DNA from: UBA7672 sp036733305
GTDB taxonomy: Bacteria; Pseudomonadota; Alphaproteobacteria; Caulobacterales; Hyphomonadaceae
DNA: 19,175 bases
NCBI GenBank assembly: GCA_036733305.1
Contig: DAINAT010000063.1
Coordinates: 1 to 19,175, forward strand
Reading direction: 5' to 3'
Made by a program: the position numbers and the translations under genes. How positions within the stretch are numbered: position 1 is the stretch's first letter; each line of letters begins with the position of its first letter. Positions 1 through 6,591 of the stretch are shown in pieces. Below the pieces are notes generated by a model that was not told the DNA's origin, did no database searches, and was given only the letters and a program-made list of their open reading frames with translations.

Positions 1-43
1 ATCCTGAGCAGCACGCGAAGCGTGCGCCCGTCGAAGGACGAGG
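1..43. repeat. REP-like palindromic element A, possibly cut by the window edge
   Basis: The unit starts with ATCCTGAG and ends with TCGAAGGACGAGG. Its core is a perfect hairpin, GCACGC-gaa-GCGTGC, at 11-25. The 'CCTGAG...TCGAAGG' frame with a variable central hairpin resembles a common alphaproteobacterial intergenic repeat, as I recall it. The family assignment is therefore inference, while the hairpin is seen directly. Confidence 0.6.
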
Positions 44-56
44 GCGTGCTCACCGC

Positions 57-160
57 TTGTCATCCCGGAAACGCGAAGCGTTATCCGGGACCCATTCATC
101 AGGTGGGACTCACATCGCAATGGTTCCCGGCTCTCCGCTTCGCTGCGGCCGGGATGACAA
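57..160. repeat. Head-to-head pair of REP-like elements
   Basis: Two hairpins face each other. The first, 63-90, pairs TCCCGG with CCGGGA around an inner ACGC-gaa-GCGT. The second, 125-153, pairs TCCCGG with CCGGGA around CCGC-ttc-GCtGCGG. The outer ends are an exact 12-base inverted repeat: TTGTCATCCCGG at 57-68 and CCGGGATGACAA at 149-160. The inner ends (CCGGGACCCATT and AATGGTTCCCGG) are inverted copies with one mismatch. This composite, BIME-like arrangement is typical of REP sequences in non-coding DNA. Confidence 0.75.
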
Positions 161-223
161 CCGTTGAAACCTCTGAGGCCGAGCAACACGCTCGCTCTCT
201 CCATCTCGCACCACCCTCACTCC

Positions 224-249
224 GCTCATCCCGACGCAAGTCGGGACCT
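224..249. repeat. REP-like element D (short variant)
   Basis: A perfect hairpin TCCCGAC-gcaa-GTCGGGA lies at 229-246. It is preceded by CTCA and followed by CCTA, so it keeps the 'TCATCCCG...CGGGACC' frame of the pair at 57-160 with a shorter stem. It has the same orientation as the 57-93 unit. Confidence 0.6.
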
Positions 250-445
250 AGAGCGCCCCGGGTGATGCTCGCAGCAGGCCTGCACCAGCAGCCCTGCACC
301 CCGGCTCGCACCCGGACGAGCAGCATAACGCCCGCTCAAATCGCGCCAACCAACTAACGGCGCGCCAAAACCCAACCCCACCCCACCTCGCACCTGCGAG
401 AACGCAGCTGCACGCCAGCCCCAAACCGGCTAACATCGCGGCGCA

Positions 446-2521
446 ATGCGCGACCCCGTCCTCTATCCCTTCTACAACGACCTATCGAGCCTTCCCGGCG
501 TCGGCCCGAAATCACGTCCTGTACTTGCCCGCCTGATCGGCGGCGAAACCTGGCTCGACCTCCTCTTCCACCTCCCCACCAGCTGGATCGACCGCCGCAA
601 CCGCGCCTCGATCGAAGCCCTGCAGATCGGCGAAATCGCCACCGTCACCGCCACCGTCGACCAGCTCACCCTCAGCCGCGGCAAGTGGCCAACCCGCGTC
701 CGGCTCCGCGACGAAACGGGCTTCCTCACCCTCATCTATTTCCGCGCCAACAACCAATGGCTCGAACGCACCTTCAAGGTCGGCGAAGACGTCATGGTCT
801 CCGGCACGATCGACGACTATCAGGGCGGCCGCCAGATCACCCACCCCGACCACGTCATCAGCCCCGACAAGGACGACGAACTCCCCGAAGTCGAACCCGT
901 CTATCCCATGACGGCGAACCTCACCGCGAAAGCCCTCCGCAAATACATCGCTGCAGCGCTCGAAGGCATCCCCGATCTCGACGAGTGGATCGACCCCCAC
1001 CTGATGAAGCGCAACAACTGGCCCGCCTTCAAGCAGGCCCTGCTCCGCCTTCATCAACCAAAGGTCTACGATCCCGAAGGCTTCGAAGTCGCCCGCCAGC
1101 GCCTCGCCTACGACGAAGCCCTAGCCCGCGAGATGGCCATGGGCCAGGCGCGACTAGCCCGCGAACGCCGCTTCTCCCGCGCCATCCCGCGCGCCATCGG
1201 CGTCGAACGTAACATCATCGAAGCCCTGCCCTTCAAGCCCACCCGCGCCCAGCTCGACGCCTACTCCGAAATCGCCATCGACATGGGCCGCCCCGTCCCC
1301 ATGCGAAGAATGATTCAAGGCGACGTAGGCTCCGGCAAAACCCTCGTGGCCGCACTGGCGGCAGCACAAGTCGCAGCCGACGGCGGCGTCACCGCCCTCA
1401 TGTCCCCCACCGAAGTCCTCGCGCGCCAGCAAGCCGAAGCCATCGGCCGCTTCCTCGCCCCCATCGGCATCAAGGTCGCCGCCCTCACCGGCCGCGACAA
1501 AGGCGCAGCGCGCGAAGCGATCCTCAACGATGTCCGCACCGGAAAAGTCCAGGTCCTTTCCGGCACACAAGCTCTCTACCAATCCGATGTCGATCTCCCC
1601 GAGCTCTCTCTCGTCGTGATCGACGAGCAACACCGCTTCGGTGTTGCAGACCGCATGAAGTTGAACGCCAAGGGCGCCAGCCCCCATATGCTGGTGATGA
1701 GCGCAACACCCATCCCTCGCACCATGGCCCTCGCCGTCCACGGCGACCTCGACATCTCCGTCATCCGCGAGAAGCCCGCCAACCGTCAGGAAGTCACCAC
1801 CGCAGCCGTGCCCGACACGCGCATCGACGAAGTCATGGCTGCCGTCGCCCGCGCCGTTGATCGCGGGGAGCGCGCCTTCTGGATCTGCCCCGCCGTCGAT
1901 AGCGAAGACGCAGGCGACGCCTCCGCCGTCGCCCGCCGCGATGTCCTCGCCGGCATCGTCAACGCGCCCGTCGCCATGGTCCACGGCCGCATGCAGGCGC
2001 AGGATCGCGACGCAGCCCTCGACAAGCTCCGCACCGGCGAAGCGGGCGTGCTCGTCGCCACCACCGTCATCGAAGTTGGCGTCGACGTTCCCGAAGCCAC
2101 CATTATCGTCATCGAACACGCCGAGAAGTTCGGCCTCGCCCAGCTCCACCAGCTCCGTGGCCGTGTCGGCCGTGGTGAGAAGGCTTCCAGTTGCCTCCTG
2201 CTCTATCAGGCCCCGCTAACCGAAGGCGGCAAGGAACGCCTCGATATTCTGCGCAAGACGACCGACGGCTTCGAGATCGCGGAAGCAGACTTCAAGCTGC
2301 GCGGCCCCGGCGACCTCCTCGGCCTGCGCCAGTCCGGCATGCCGACCTTCCGCGTGCTCAACATCGCTGAGGACGCCAACCTGATCGAAACCGCGCGCAC
2401 GGACGCGAAGTCCGTCCTCGCCGCCGATCCACGCCTCGAAGGTGCACGCGGCGCCGCCGTCCGCCGCGTGCGCGATCTCTTCGCGCCACGTCTCTCGTCG
2501 ACGATTGCGGAGGGCGAGTAG
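446..2521 (+). CDS. recG: ATP-dependent DNA helicase RecG
   Basis: RecG remodels stalled replication forks and Holliday junctions using ATP. The protein has 691 residues, the usual family length. The N-terminal third carries the helix-hairpin-helix-like SLPGVGPKS and an OB-fold wedge domain (about residues 50-150) that splits DNA strands. The superfamily-2 motor follows: Walker A GDVGSGKT at residues 292-299, Walker B DEQH at 393-396, motif III MSATPIPRT, and motif VI QLRGRVGRGE near 569. The C-terminal segment with FKLRGPGDLLGLRQSG is characteristic of RecG. The start is ATG at 446; no clear Shine-Dalgarno sequence precedes it and no better start is apparent. Its TAG stop directly abuts the stop codon of the convergent DUF502 gene. 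Codons are strongly C-ending. Confidence 0.96.
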   Translation: MRDPVLYPFYNDLSSLPGVGPKSRPVLARLIGGETWLDLLFHLPTSWIDRRNRASIEALQIGEIATVTATVDQLTLSRGKWPTRVRLRDETGFLTLIYFRANNQWLERTFKVGEDVMVSGTIDDYQGGRQITHPDHVISPDKDDELPEVEPVYPMTANLTAKALRKYIAAALEGIPDLDEWIDPHLMKRNNWPAFKQALLRLHQPKVYDPEGFEVARQRLAYDEALAREMAMGQARLARERRFSRAIPRAIGVERNIIEALPFKPTRAQLDAYSEIAIDMGRPVPMRRMIQGDVGSGKTLVAALAAAQVAADGGVTALMSPTEVLARQQAEAIGRFLAPIGIKVAALTGRDKGAAREAILNDVRTGKVQVLSGTQALYQSDVDLPELSLVVIDEQHRFGVADRMKLNAKGASPHMLVMSATPIPRTMALAVHGDLDISVIREKPANRQEVTTAAVPDTRIDEVMAAVARAVDRGERAFWICPAVDSEDAGDASAVARRDVLAGIVNAPVAMVHGRMQAQDRDAALDKLRTGEAGVLVATTVIEVGVDVPEATIIVIEHAEKFGLAQLHQLRGRVGRGEKASSCLLLYQAPLTEGGKERLDILRKTTDGFEIAEADFKLRGPGDLLGLRQSGMPTFRVLNIAEDANLIETARTDAKSVLAADPRLEGARGAAVRRVRDLFAPRLSSTIAEGE

Positions 2522-3193
2522 TTACTTGGCCGAAGCCTCAGGCGAAGGCTCGTTCAGAATGCCGAACGAGATGATCAGCTTCGCAGCCTTCTCGACCGGC
2601 ATCTCGAGCTTCCGCAGTCGCTCAGGCGAAACATACACCAACTGCCCCATCGCGGGGTTCGGCGATGCCGGCACAAGAACGGCGACAGCATCCGGCACAG
2701 TCCTCAAAATCTCCGGGTCCGGCGTCCGGCTCGTCACGAACCCGATCACCCAGAGCCCCTTGCCCGGATACTCGACCAGCACCGCTTCCTTGAACGAAGA
2801 CGCATCGCTCGAAGCAAAGGTCTCGATCACCTGCTTCAGCACGGCATAGATCGACCGCACCAGCGGCACCCGCGCGACCAGCCGCTCGCCCAACCGAAGC
2901 GCCCACCGGCCAATCAGGTTCGCCGCCAGCGCGCCCAGCACGACCAGCCCCACCACGGCCACGACAATGCCGAGGCCCGGCAACGCGAAATTCAGATAGG
3001 TCTCGGGGTTCAGCTGACGCGGGATCAGCGGCTTGATGTGCATGTCCACGAAGGACACGAAGCTCCAGATCAGCCAGATCGTGATCCCGATCGGCGCAGC
3101 CACGACCACGCCCGCGAAGAACCAGTTGCGCAGGGTCGTGAGTGGTCCAGCCTTCTCAGACGGACCTGGCTGTGACGGCTTGCCTATCGGCAT
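2522..3193 (-). CDS. DUF502 family inner-membrane protein
   Basis: This is a 223-residue protein of the DUF502 family, whose function is not established. After a short Pro/Gly-rich N-terminus there are two hydrophobic segments, about residues 23-49 (starting WFFAGVVVAAPIG) and 72-97 (LPGLGIVVAVVGLVVLGAL). A soluble C-terminal domain follows with the family-typical VPLVRSIYAVLKQV, FKEAVLVEYPGKGLWVIGFVT and PNPAMGQLVYV stretches. The frame could extend upstream to 3262, but I chose the ATG at 3193 because a GGAGG Shine-Dalgarno sequence lies seven bases before it. The gene converges on recG with no intervening base and is divergent from the DUF3089 gene. In the plants and bacteria where the family occurs it is a membrane protein; nothing here defines a substrate. 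Confidence 0.88.
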   Translation of the reverse strand: MPIGKPSQPGPSEKAGPLTTLRNWFFAGVVVAAPIGITIWLIWSFVSFVDMHIKPLIPRQLNPETYLNFALPGLGIVVAVVGLVVLGALAANLIGRWALRLGERLVARVPLVRSIYAVLKQVIETFASSDASSFKEAVLVEYPGKGLWVIGFVTSRTPDPEILRTVPDAVAVLVPASPNPAMGQLVYVSPERLRKLEMPVEKAAKLIISFGILNEPSPEASAK

Positions 3194-3200
3194 CCCTGAT

Positions 3201-3205
3201 CCTCC
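3201..3205 (-). promoter_or_regulatory. Ribosome-binding site of the DUF502 gene
   Basis: GGAGG on the minus strand, with seven bases between it and the ATG at 3191-3193. It decides the start: the longer frame from 3262 has no comparable signal and would add a polar tail before the first membrane segment. Confidence 0.75.
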
Positions 3206-3295
3206 GTTAGCCTTCTCGCCTGATTCCAGTCGCGTGTGGCGTGAATAAGGTCTCCCGCCCACGCGGTTTCCTGCCTCGCCGGGGGAATGGGCGCC

Positions 3296-3345
3296 CTATG
3301 ACCGCCATAGACGCGTCAGAAGGTGAGACTTATCCATTCGGATAA
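3296..3345. promoter_or_regulatory. Two small inverted repeats in a divergent promoter region
   Basis: In the 177-base gap between the divergent DUF502 and DUF3089 genes there are two perfect small inverted repeats: CTATG-accgc-CATAG at 3296-3310 and TTATCC-attc-GGATAA at 3330-3345. The second ends 25 bases before the DUF3089 start. They could be operators or leader hairpins. I cannot assign a -35/-10 pair with confidence. Confidence 0.35.
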
Positions 3346-3370
3346 AGCTGTGGGGCTCTAGTTACCGGCC

Positions 3371-4582
3371 ATGTTCAAGGACCCGAAAATCCGCCGCATA
3401 CTGCTTATGGCAGGCGCCGCCGTGGTCGTGGCGGGCATAGCCGGGTTCGTGTTCTTCCAGGACGCCCTCTTCCGGATGTCGATTACGCCCTCCGGCCGCT
3501 TCAATGCCGAGGCCGCCCCGACGCGGCTCGACTACGCGAAGAAGGAAAGCTGGGCCCTCCGCCCCGCCCAACCGCCGCCAGGGGGATGGGAGAAACCGTG
3601 GGGCATCGACACCTTCTTTGTTTCCCCTGCCAGCGCTTATTCCAACGCAGGCTGGAACGTCGCGACAGACAATGCCGAAGCGCTCGAACGATTGAAGGAG
3701 CGTATCCTTCCGAACCATGCCGGCCCCTTCATGCAGGCTGGCCCCGTCTACGCTCCGCTCTATCGCCAGGCCGCGCTACACTCCGAACTGAATGTAGGCG
3801 GCGAAGGCGACGGCGCGTTCGAGCTTGCTTATAGCGACGTCCTCCGCGCCTTCGACGCGTATATGGCAAACGACAACCGTTATCGCGGTGTGGTTCTCGC
3901 GGGCGTCGGCCAGGGCGGGCTATATGTGCAGCGCCTGCTCGCTGATCGCTTCCAGACCGATCCGTTGAAGAGCCGCCTGGCCGCCGCCTATGTAATCGAC
4001 GCGGCTCTTCCCGCAGATTTTCCGGGCAAGGCTGTCAGGCAACCGCTGTGCGCCCAGTACGACCAGGTCCAATGCATTGTGGGATGGAAGACGATCCTCG
4101 CGGGCGATGATGCGACCCGCTTCCGCGAGCAGTCGCCGGTATGGACCGCCGACTGGAAGATCACTTCGTCAAAGGGCAAGCCACTCGCCTGCGTGAACCC
4201 ACTGCGCTGGACGCTGGATGACGAGCTCTCAGCGCGCGGCGATCATCGCGGCGCGGCTCGCGCGAAGGATGCATCAGATCTCGAACCAGCCATCATCGCG
4301 AAGGCTGTCACAGCGCGCTGCAATGATGGCGTACTCGAAGTCGAACGCCCATCCGCCCCCGAACTGCAGGCTGAGGGTGGAGCTGGCGCGCAATACAAGA
4401 CGCCCGAACTCAATCTCTTCTATGCCGACATCGTGCCCAACCTGACCGGTCGCATGACGCACGAAACCGCGTGGCTGGATGACGGAAATGTTCGCAAACC
4501 GGCTGAACCGCTGCCGCCCCCGATCGCATTCGAAGAGGCGCCGATCTATCGCCCGAATGGCCAGCCCGAGACCGCCCACTAA
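3371..4582 (+). CDS. Membrane-anchored DUF3089 alpha/beta-hydrolase-like protein, probably inactive
   Basis: This 403-residue protein has an N-terminal hydrophobic anchor (about residues 10-29, LLMAGAAVVVAGIAGFVFF) and a periplasmic domain resembling DUF3089, an alpha/beta-hydrolase family. Matching features are WGIDTFFVSPASAYSNAGWN, AGPVYAPLYRQA, a segment like DVLRAFDAYM, and ELNLFYADI near the end. The nucleophile elbow, normally G-H-S-Q-G, reads G-V-G-Q-G-G, with Gly180 in place of serine. Near the C-terminus the usual H-x-x-D before LF reads K343-T-P-E346. Two putative catalytic positions are thus replaced, so I infer a non-catalytic or re-purposed member. No strong Shine-Dalgarno sequence precedes the ATG. 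The gene stands alone, divergent from DUF502 and convergent with the gyrA operon. The family call rests on remembered motifs. Confidence 0.72.
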   Translation: MFKDPKIRRILLMAGAAVVVAGIAGFVFFQDALFRMSITPSGRFNAEAAPTRLDYAKKESWALRPAQPPPGGWEKPWGIDTFFVSPASAYSNAGWNVATDNAEALERLKERILPNHAGPFMQAGPVYAPLYRQAALHSELNVGGEGDGAFELAYSDVLRAFDAYMANDNRYRGVVLAGVGQGGLYVQRLLADRFQTDPLKSRLAAAYVIDAALPADFPGKAVRQPLCAQYDQVQCIVGWKTILAGDDATRFREQSPVWTADWKITSSKGKPLACVNPLRWTLDDELSARGDHRGAARAKDASDLEPAIIAKAVTARCNDGVLEVERPSAPELQAEGGAGAQYKTPELNLFYADIVPNLTGRMTHETAWLDDGNVRKPAEPLPPPIAFEEAPIYRPNGQPETAH

Positions 4583-4593
4583 CGCAAACGAAA

Positions 4594-4617
4594 AGGGCGA
4601 CCCCGAAGGGCCGCCCT
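4594..4617 (-). terminator. Rho-independent terminator of the gyrA-coaD-cyclophilin operon
   Basis: The arms AGGGCGACCC and GGGCCGCCCT pair over ten positions with one mismatch around a CGAA loop. Read on the minus strand, the hairpin is followed by TTTTCGTTT, a U-rich tract, and begins 24 bases after the stop of the cytoplasmic cyclophilin. On the plus strand there is no U-tract, so it serves the minus-strand operon mainly; the hairpin may also slow plus-strand read-through from the DUF3089 gene. Confidence 0.75.
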
Positions 4618-4640
4618 GAACATATTGCTTGTCTGGAAGA

Positions 4641-5111
4641 TCAGGCGTCCGCCGCGACTTTAGCAGAGACGATCTTGCCCGGCTTGCTCGGCGGCTCGCC
4701 TTTCGGCAGCGCGTCAACCGCTTCCATGCCGCTCACAACCTTGCCCCAGACCGTGTACTTGCGATCAAGGAAGGAAGCGTCGTCGAGGCAGATGAAGAAC
4801 TGGCTGTTGGCCGAGTTCGGGTCGCTGGAGCGCGCCATCGAGCAGACGCCGCGCTGGTGGCTGACGTCATTGAACTCGGCGCGCAGGTTCGGCTTCTTGG
4901 AGCCGCCCATTCCGCTCCCTGTCGGATCGCCGCCTTGAGCCATGAAACCGTCGATCACGCGGTGGAACACCACGCCATCGTAGAAGCCTTCACGCACCAG
5001 TTCCTTGATACGCTCGACATGGCCAAAGGCCTTCGACGGCAGCAACTCGATCGTCACCGTTCCGGTGTCGAGAGTGAGGATCAGGGTGTTCTCTTTGTCA
5101 GCTGCGCTCAC
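4641..5111 (-). CDS. Peptidyl-prolyl cis-trans isomerase, cyclophilin type (cytoplasmic)
   Basis: This 156-residue single-domain cyclophilin catalyses proline isomerisation during protein folding. The active-site motif VVFHRVIDGFMAQGGDPTGSG carries the Arg, Phe and Gln of the family, followed by SMARSSDPNSANSQFFIC and YTVWGKVVSGMEAVD. It has no signal peptide, so it should be cytoplasmic and PpiB-like. The start codon is GTG at 5109-5111. It overlaps the TGA of the upstream cyclophilin in a GTGA arrangement, which implies translational coupling. An AAAGG stretch about ten bases upstream could act as Shine-Dalgarno. It is the last gene of the gyrA operon and is followed by a terminator. Confidence 0.93.
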   Translation of the reverse strand: MSAADKENTLILTLDTGTVTIELLPSKAFGHVERIKELVREGFYDGVVFHRVIDGFMAQGGDPTGSGMGGSKKPNLRAEFNDVSHQRGVCSMARSSDPNSANSQFFICLDDASFLDRKYTVWGKVVSGMEAVDALPKGEPPSKPGKIVSAKVAADA

Positions 5112-5992
5112 GGGGTAGGCCTTTCAACGATGACTTCGACGGGGGGTAGTTTGCAGGCCTCATATGGGTCAGCCGCCGTCAGGGTGGCAAGGGTCGCAGC
5201 GAATTCAGGTCCGTTCGTACGGCGTACATAGACCGTCGGACGTTTCTTTTCCGGAATATCGGCCACAACCATGGCCTTGGTCAGCTTGTCCGCCTGGTTG
5301 GCGTTCGCGAAACGTCCGTCCGTCTCGGTCGGGCCGACCTTGATGGCCTGGATCGTCTCGACGCCTGTGAGCGCGCGACCCCAGACGGTGTACTTCTGAT
5401 CCAGCCCTTCCGGACCGACGCGCGGATGGCGCATCAGGAAGAACTGCGTGTCTGCACTGTCCGGATCATTCGCACGCGCCATCGACGTGACGCCAGCGCA
5501 ATGCACCCCCCAGGTCTTCGCGACCGGCGGATCGGAAATCGCTGCGATCTCGTCTGGCTGCCCCTGAACCACGAAACCTTCCAGGTAGCCGAGCTTGTCG
5601 CCGCCCGGCGTCTGGCCGAACCACTGGACCTTCTGCTTGGAAGGATTGCGCTGCCAGGTGAACTCCTGCTTCAGCATCGGGTAGCGCGGGTAGACCTGAT
5701 AGATCGCGTAGACCTCGCCGCCCTGCGCCATGAAGTCATCGATCACGCGATGGAACGGCAGCTTGTCGTAGTTGGTGTCGCGGGTGATCTTCTTCACCTG
5801 CTCGACGTGCTTGGGCGCCATGTCGGGGCGAAGCTCGATCAGCACTTCCTGCTTGTTGATCATGAACTGCAGAAGGTTCTCGGGATCGACCTTGCGCCAG
5901 TTTGCAGGATCATCAGCCGGTCCAGCCCAAGCCGCACCGGTACAGGCGAGCGCGGCCGCGCCAACGGCCGCCATCACAACATTACGGAACAT
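5108..5992 (-). CDS. Periplasmic peptidyl-prolyl cis-trans isomerase, cyclophilin type
   Basis: This 294-residue secreted cyclophilin has a signal peptide of about 23 residues ending AAWA, then GPADDPANW. The family motif is present as LPFHRVIDDFMAQGG, with SMARANDPDSADTQFFLM and YTVWGRALTGVETIQAI. Compared with its downstream neighbour it has an insertion of roughly 40 residues between the AQGG and SMAR motifs (rich in Tyr, Gln and Pro) and a C-terminal extension of about 50 residues. The start is ATG at 5990-5992, two bases after the coaD stop. The two tandem cyclophilins probably serve the periplasm and the cytoplasm respectively. The specific clients are unknown. Confidence 0.92.
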   Translation of the reverse strand: MFRNVVMAAVGAAALACTGAAWAGPADDPANWRKVDPENLLQFMINKQEVLIELRPDMAPKHVEQVKKITRDTNYDKLPFHRVIDDFMAQGGEVYAIYQVYPRYPMLKQEFTWQRNPSKQKVQWFGQTPGGDKLGYLEGFVVQGQPDEIAAISDPPVAKTWGVHCAGVTSMARANDPDSADTQFFLMRHPRVGPEGLDQKYTVWGRALTGVETIQAIKVGPTETDGRFANANQADKLTKAMVVADIPEKKRPTVYVRRTNGPEFAATLATLTAADPYEACKLPPVEVIVERPTP

Positions 5993-5994
5993 GC

Positions 5995-6591
5995 TTACTT
6001 GCCCTTTTTCGGCCCATACTTGGCGAGCAGTTTCTCATGCACTGCTTCTGGGACGAATAGATCGGCTCTTCCGCCGAGCCGCGCAATCTCTTTCACCAGT
6101 CGCGAAGACACGGCCTGGTGATGGGGATCAGCCATCAGGAACACGGTTTCGATCTCGTCATTCATCCGCTGGTTCATCGCAACCATCTGGAATTCATACT
6201 CGAAATCCGAAACGGCCCGCAGCCCGCGGATGATCATCTGGGCGTTGCACTGCTCTGCGAAATGCATCAGCAGATTGTCGAAAGGACGAGCCTCGATCTC
6301 GACGCCGTTGGCCAGTTTCCGAGCCTCATCGAGCACCATCTTGGTGCGCTCTTCCAGCGTGAAGAGGGGGCCTTTGCCTTCGTTGATGGCGACGCCGATG
6401 ATCAGCTTGTCGACCAGCTTCACAGCCCGGCCGATGATATCGAGATGACCGTTGGTGATGGGGTCGAACGTACCGGGATAAAGCCCAATTCGTTTGACGC
6501 TTCGCCCGCTCAGGTTTGCCCTGCTGGTCGCGCTACCCCGAACCGGACGCGGTTCACCCGCCGCCCGTCTTTCCGGCCGTCTCGTCGCCAC
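5995..6591 (-). CDS. coaD: Phosphopantetheine adenylyltransferase (start uncertain)
   Basis: CoaD transfers AMP from ATP to 4'-phosphopantetheine, the penultimate step of coenzyme A synthesis. The core begins at KRIGLYPGTFDPITNGHLDI with the TxGH nucleotidyltransferase signature, and continues with MIIRGLRAVSDFEYEFQM and SSRLVKEIARLGG. From the Val codon at 6496-6498 the protein would have the usual length, about 167 residues, but that codon is GTC, not a start. There is no ATG, GTG or TTG near the conserved N-terminus. I chose GTG at 6589-6591 because GGAGG lies six bases upstream. It gives a 198-residue protein with an Arg-rich 31-residue extension and a 38-base overlap with gyrA. A CTG at 6511-6513 is the alternative. 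The domain identity is very secure; only the start is doubtful. Confidence 0.9.
   Translation of the reverse strand: MATRRPERRAAGEPRPVRGSATSRANLSGRSVKRIGLYPGTFDPITNGHLDIIGRAVKLVDKLIIGVAINEGKGPLFTLEERTKMVLDEARKLANGVEIEARPFDNLLMHFAEQCNAQMIIRGLRAVSDFEYEFQMVAMNQRMNDEIETVFLMADPHHQAVSSRLVKEIARLGGRADLFVPEAVHEKLLAKYGPKKGK

Larger units (their letters stand above)
1..445. other. Intergenic region with REP-like repeats, no gene
   Basis: I see no convincing gene in these 445 bases. The short open frames on both strands read through hairpin repeats and have no recognisable protein character. The first 250 bases hold at least four REP-like palindromic units, listed separately. Bases 250-445 are a C-rich stretch without clear signals. 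The last 90 bases must hold the recG leader, but no obvious Shine-Dalgarno sequence precedes its ATG. Confidence 0.7.

Noticed and set aside
22..357. Small open frame of 111 codons before recG
   Set aside because: It reads straight through the REP-like hairpins and has no protein-like features.
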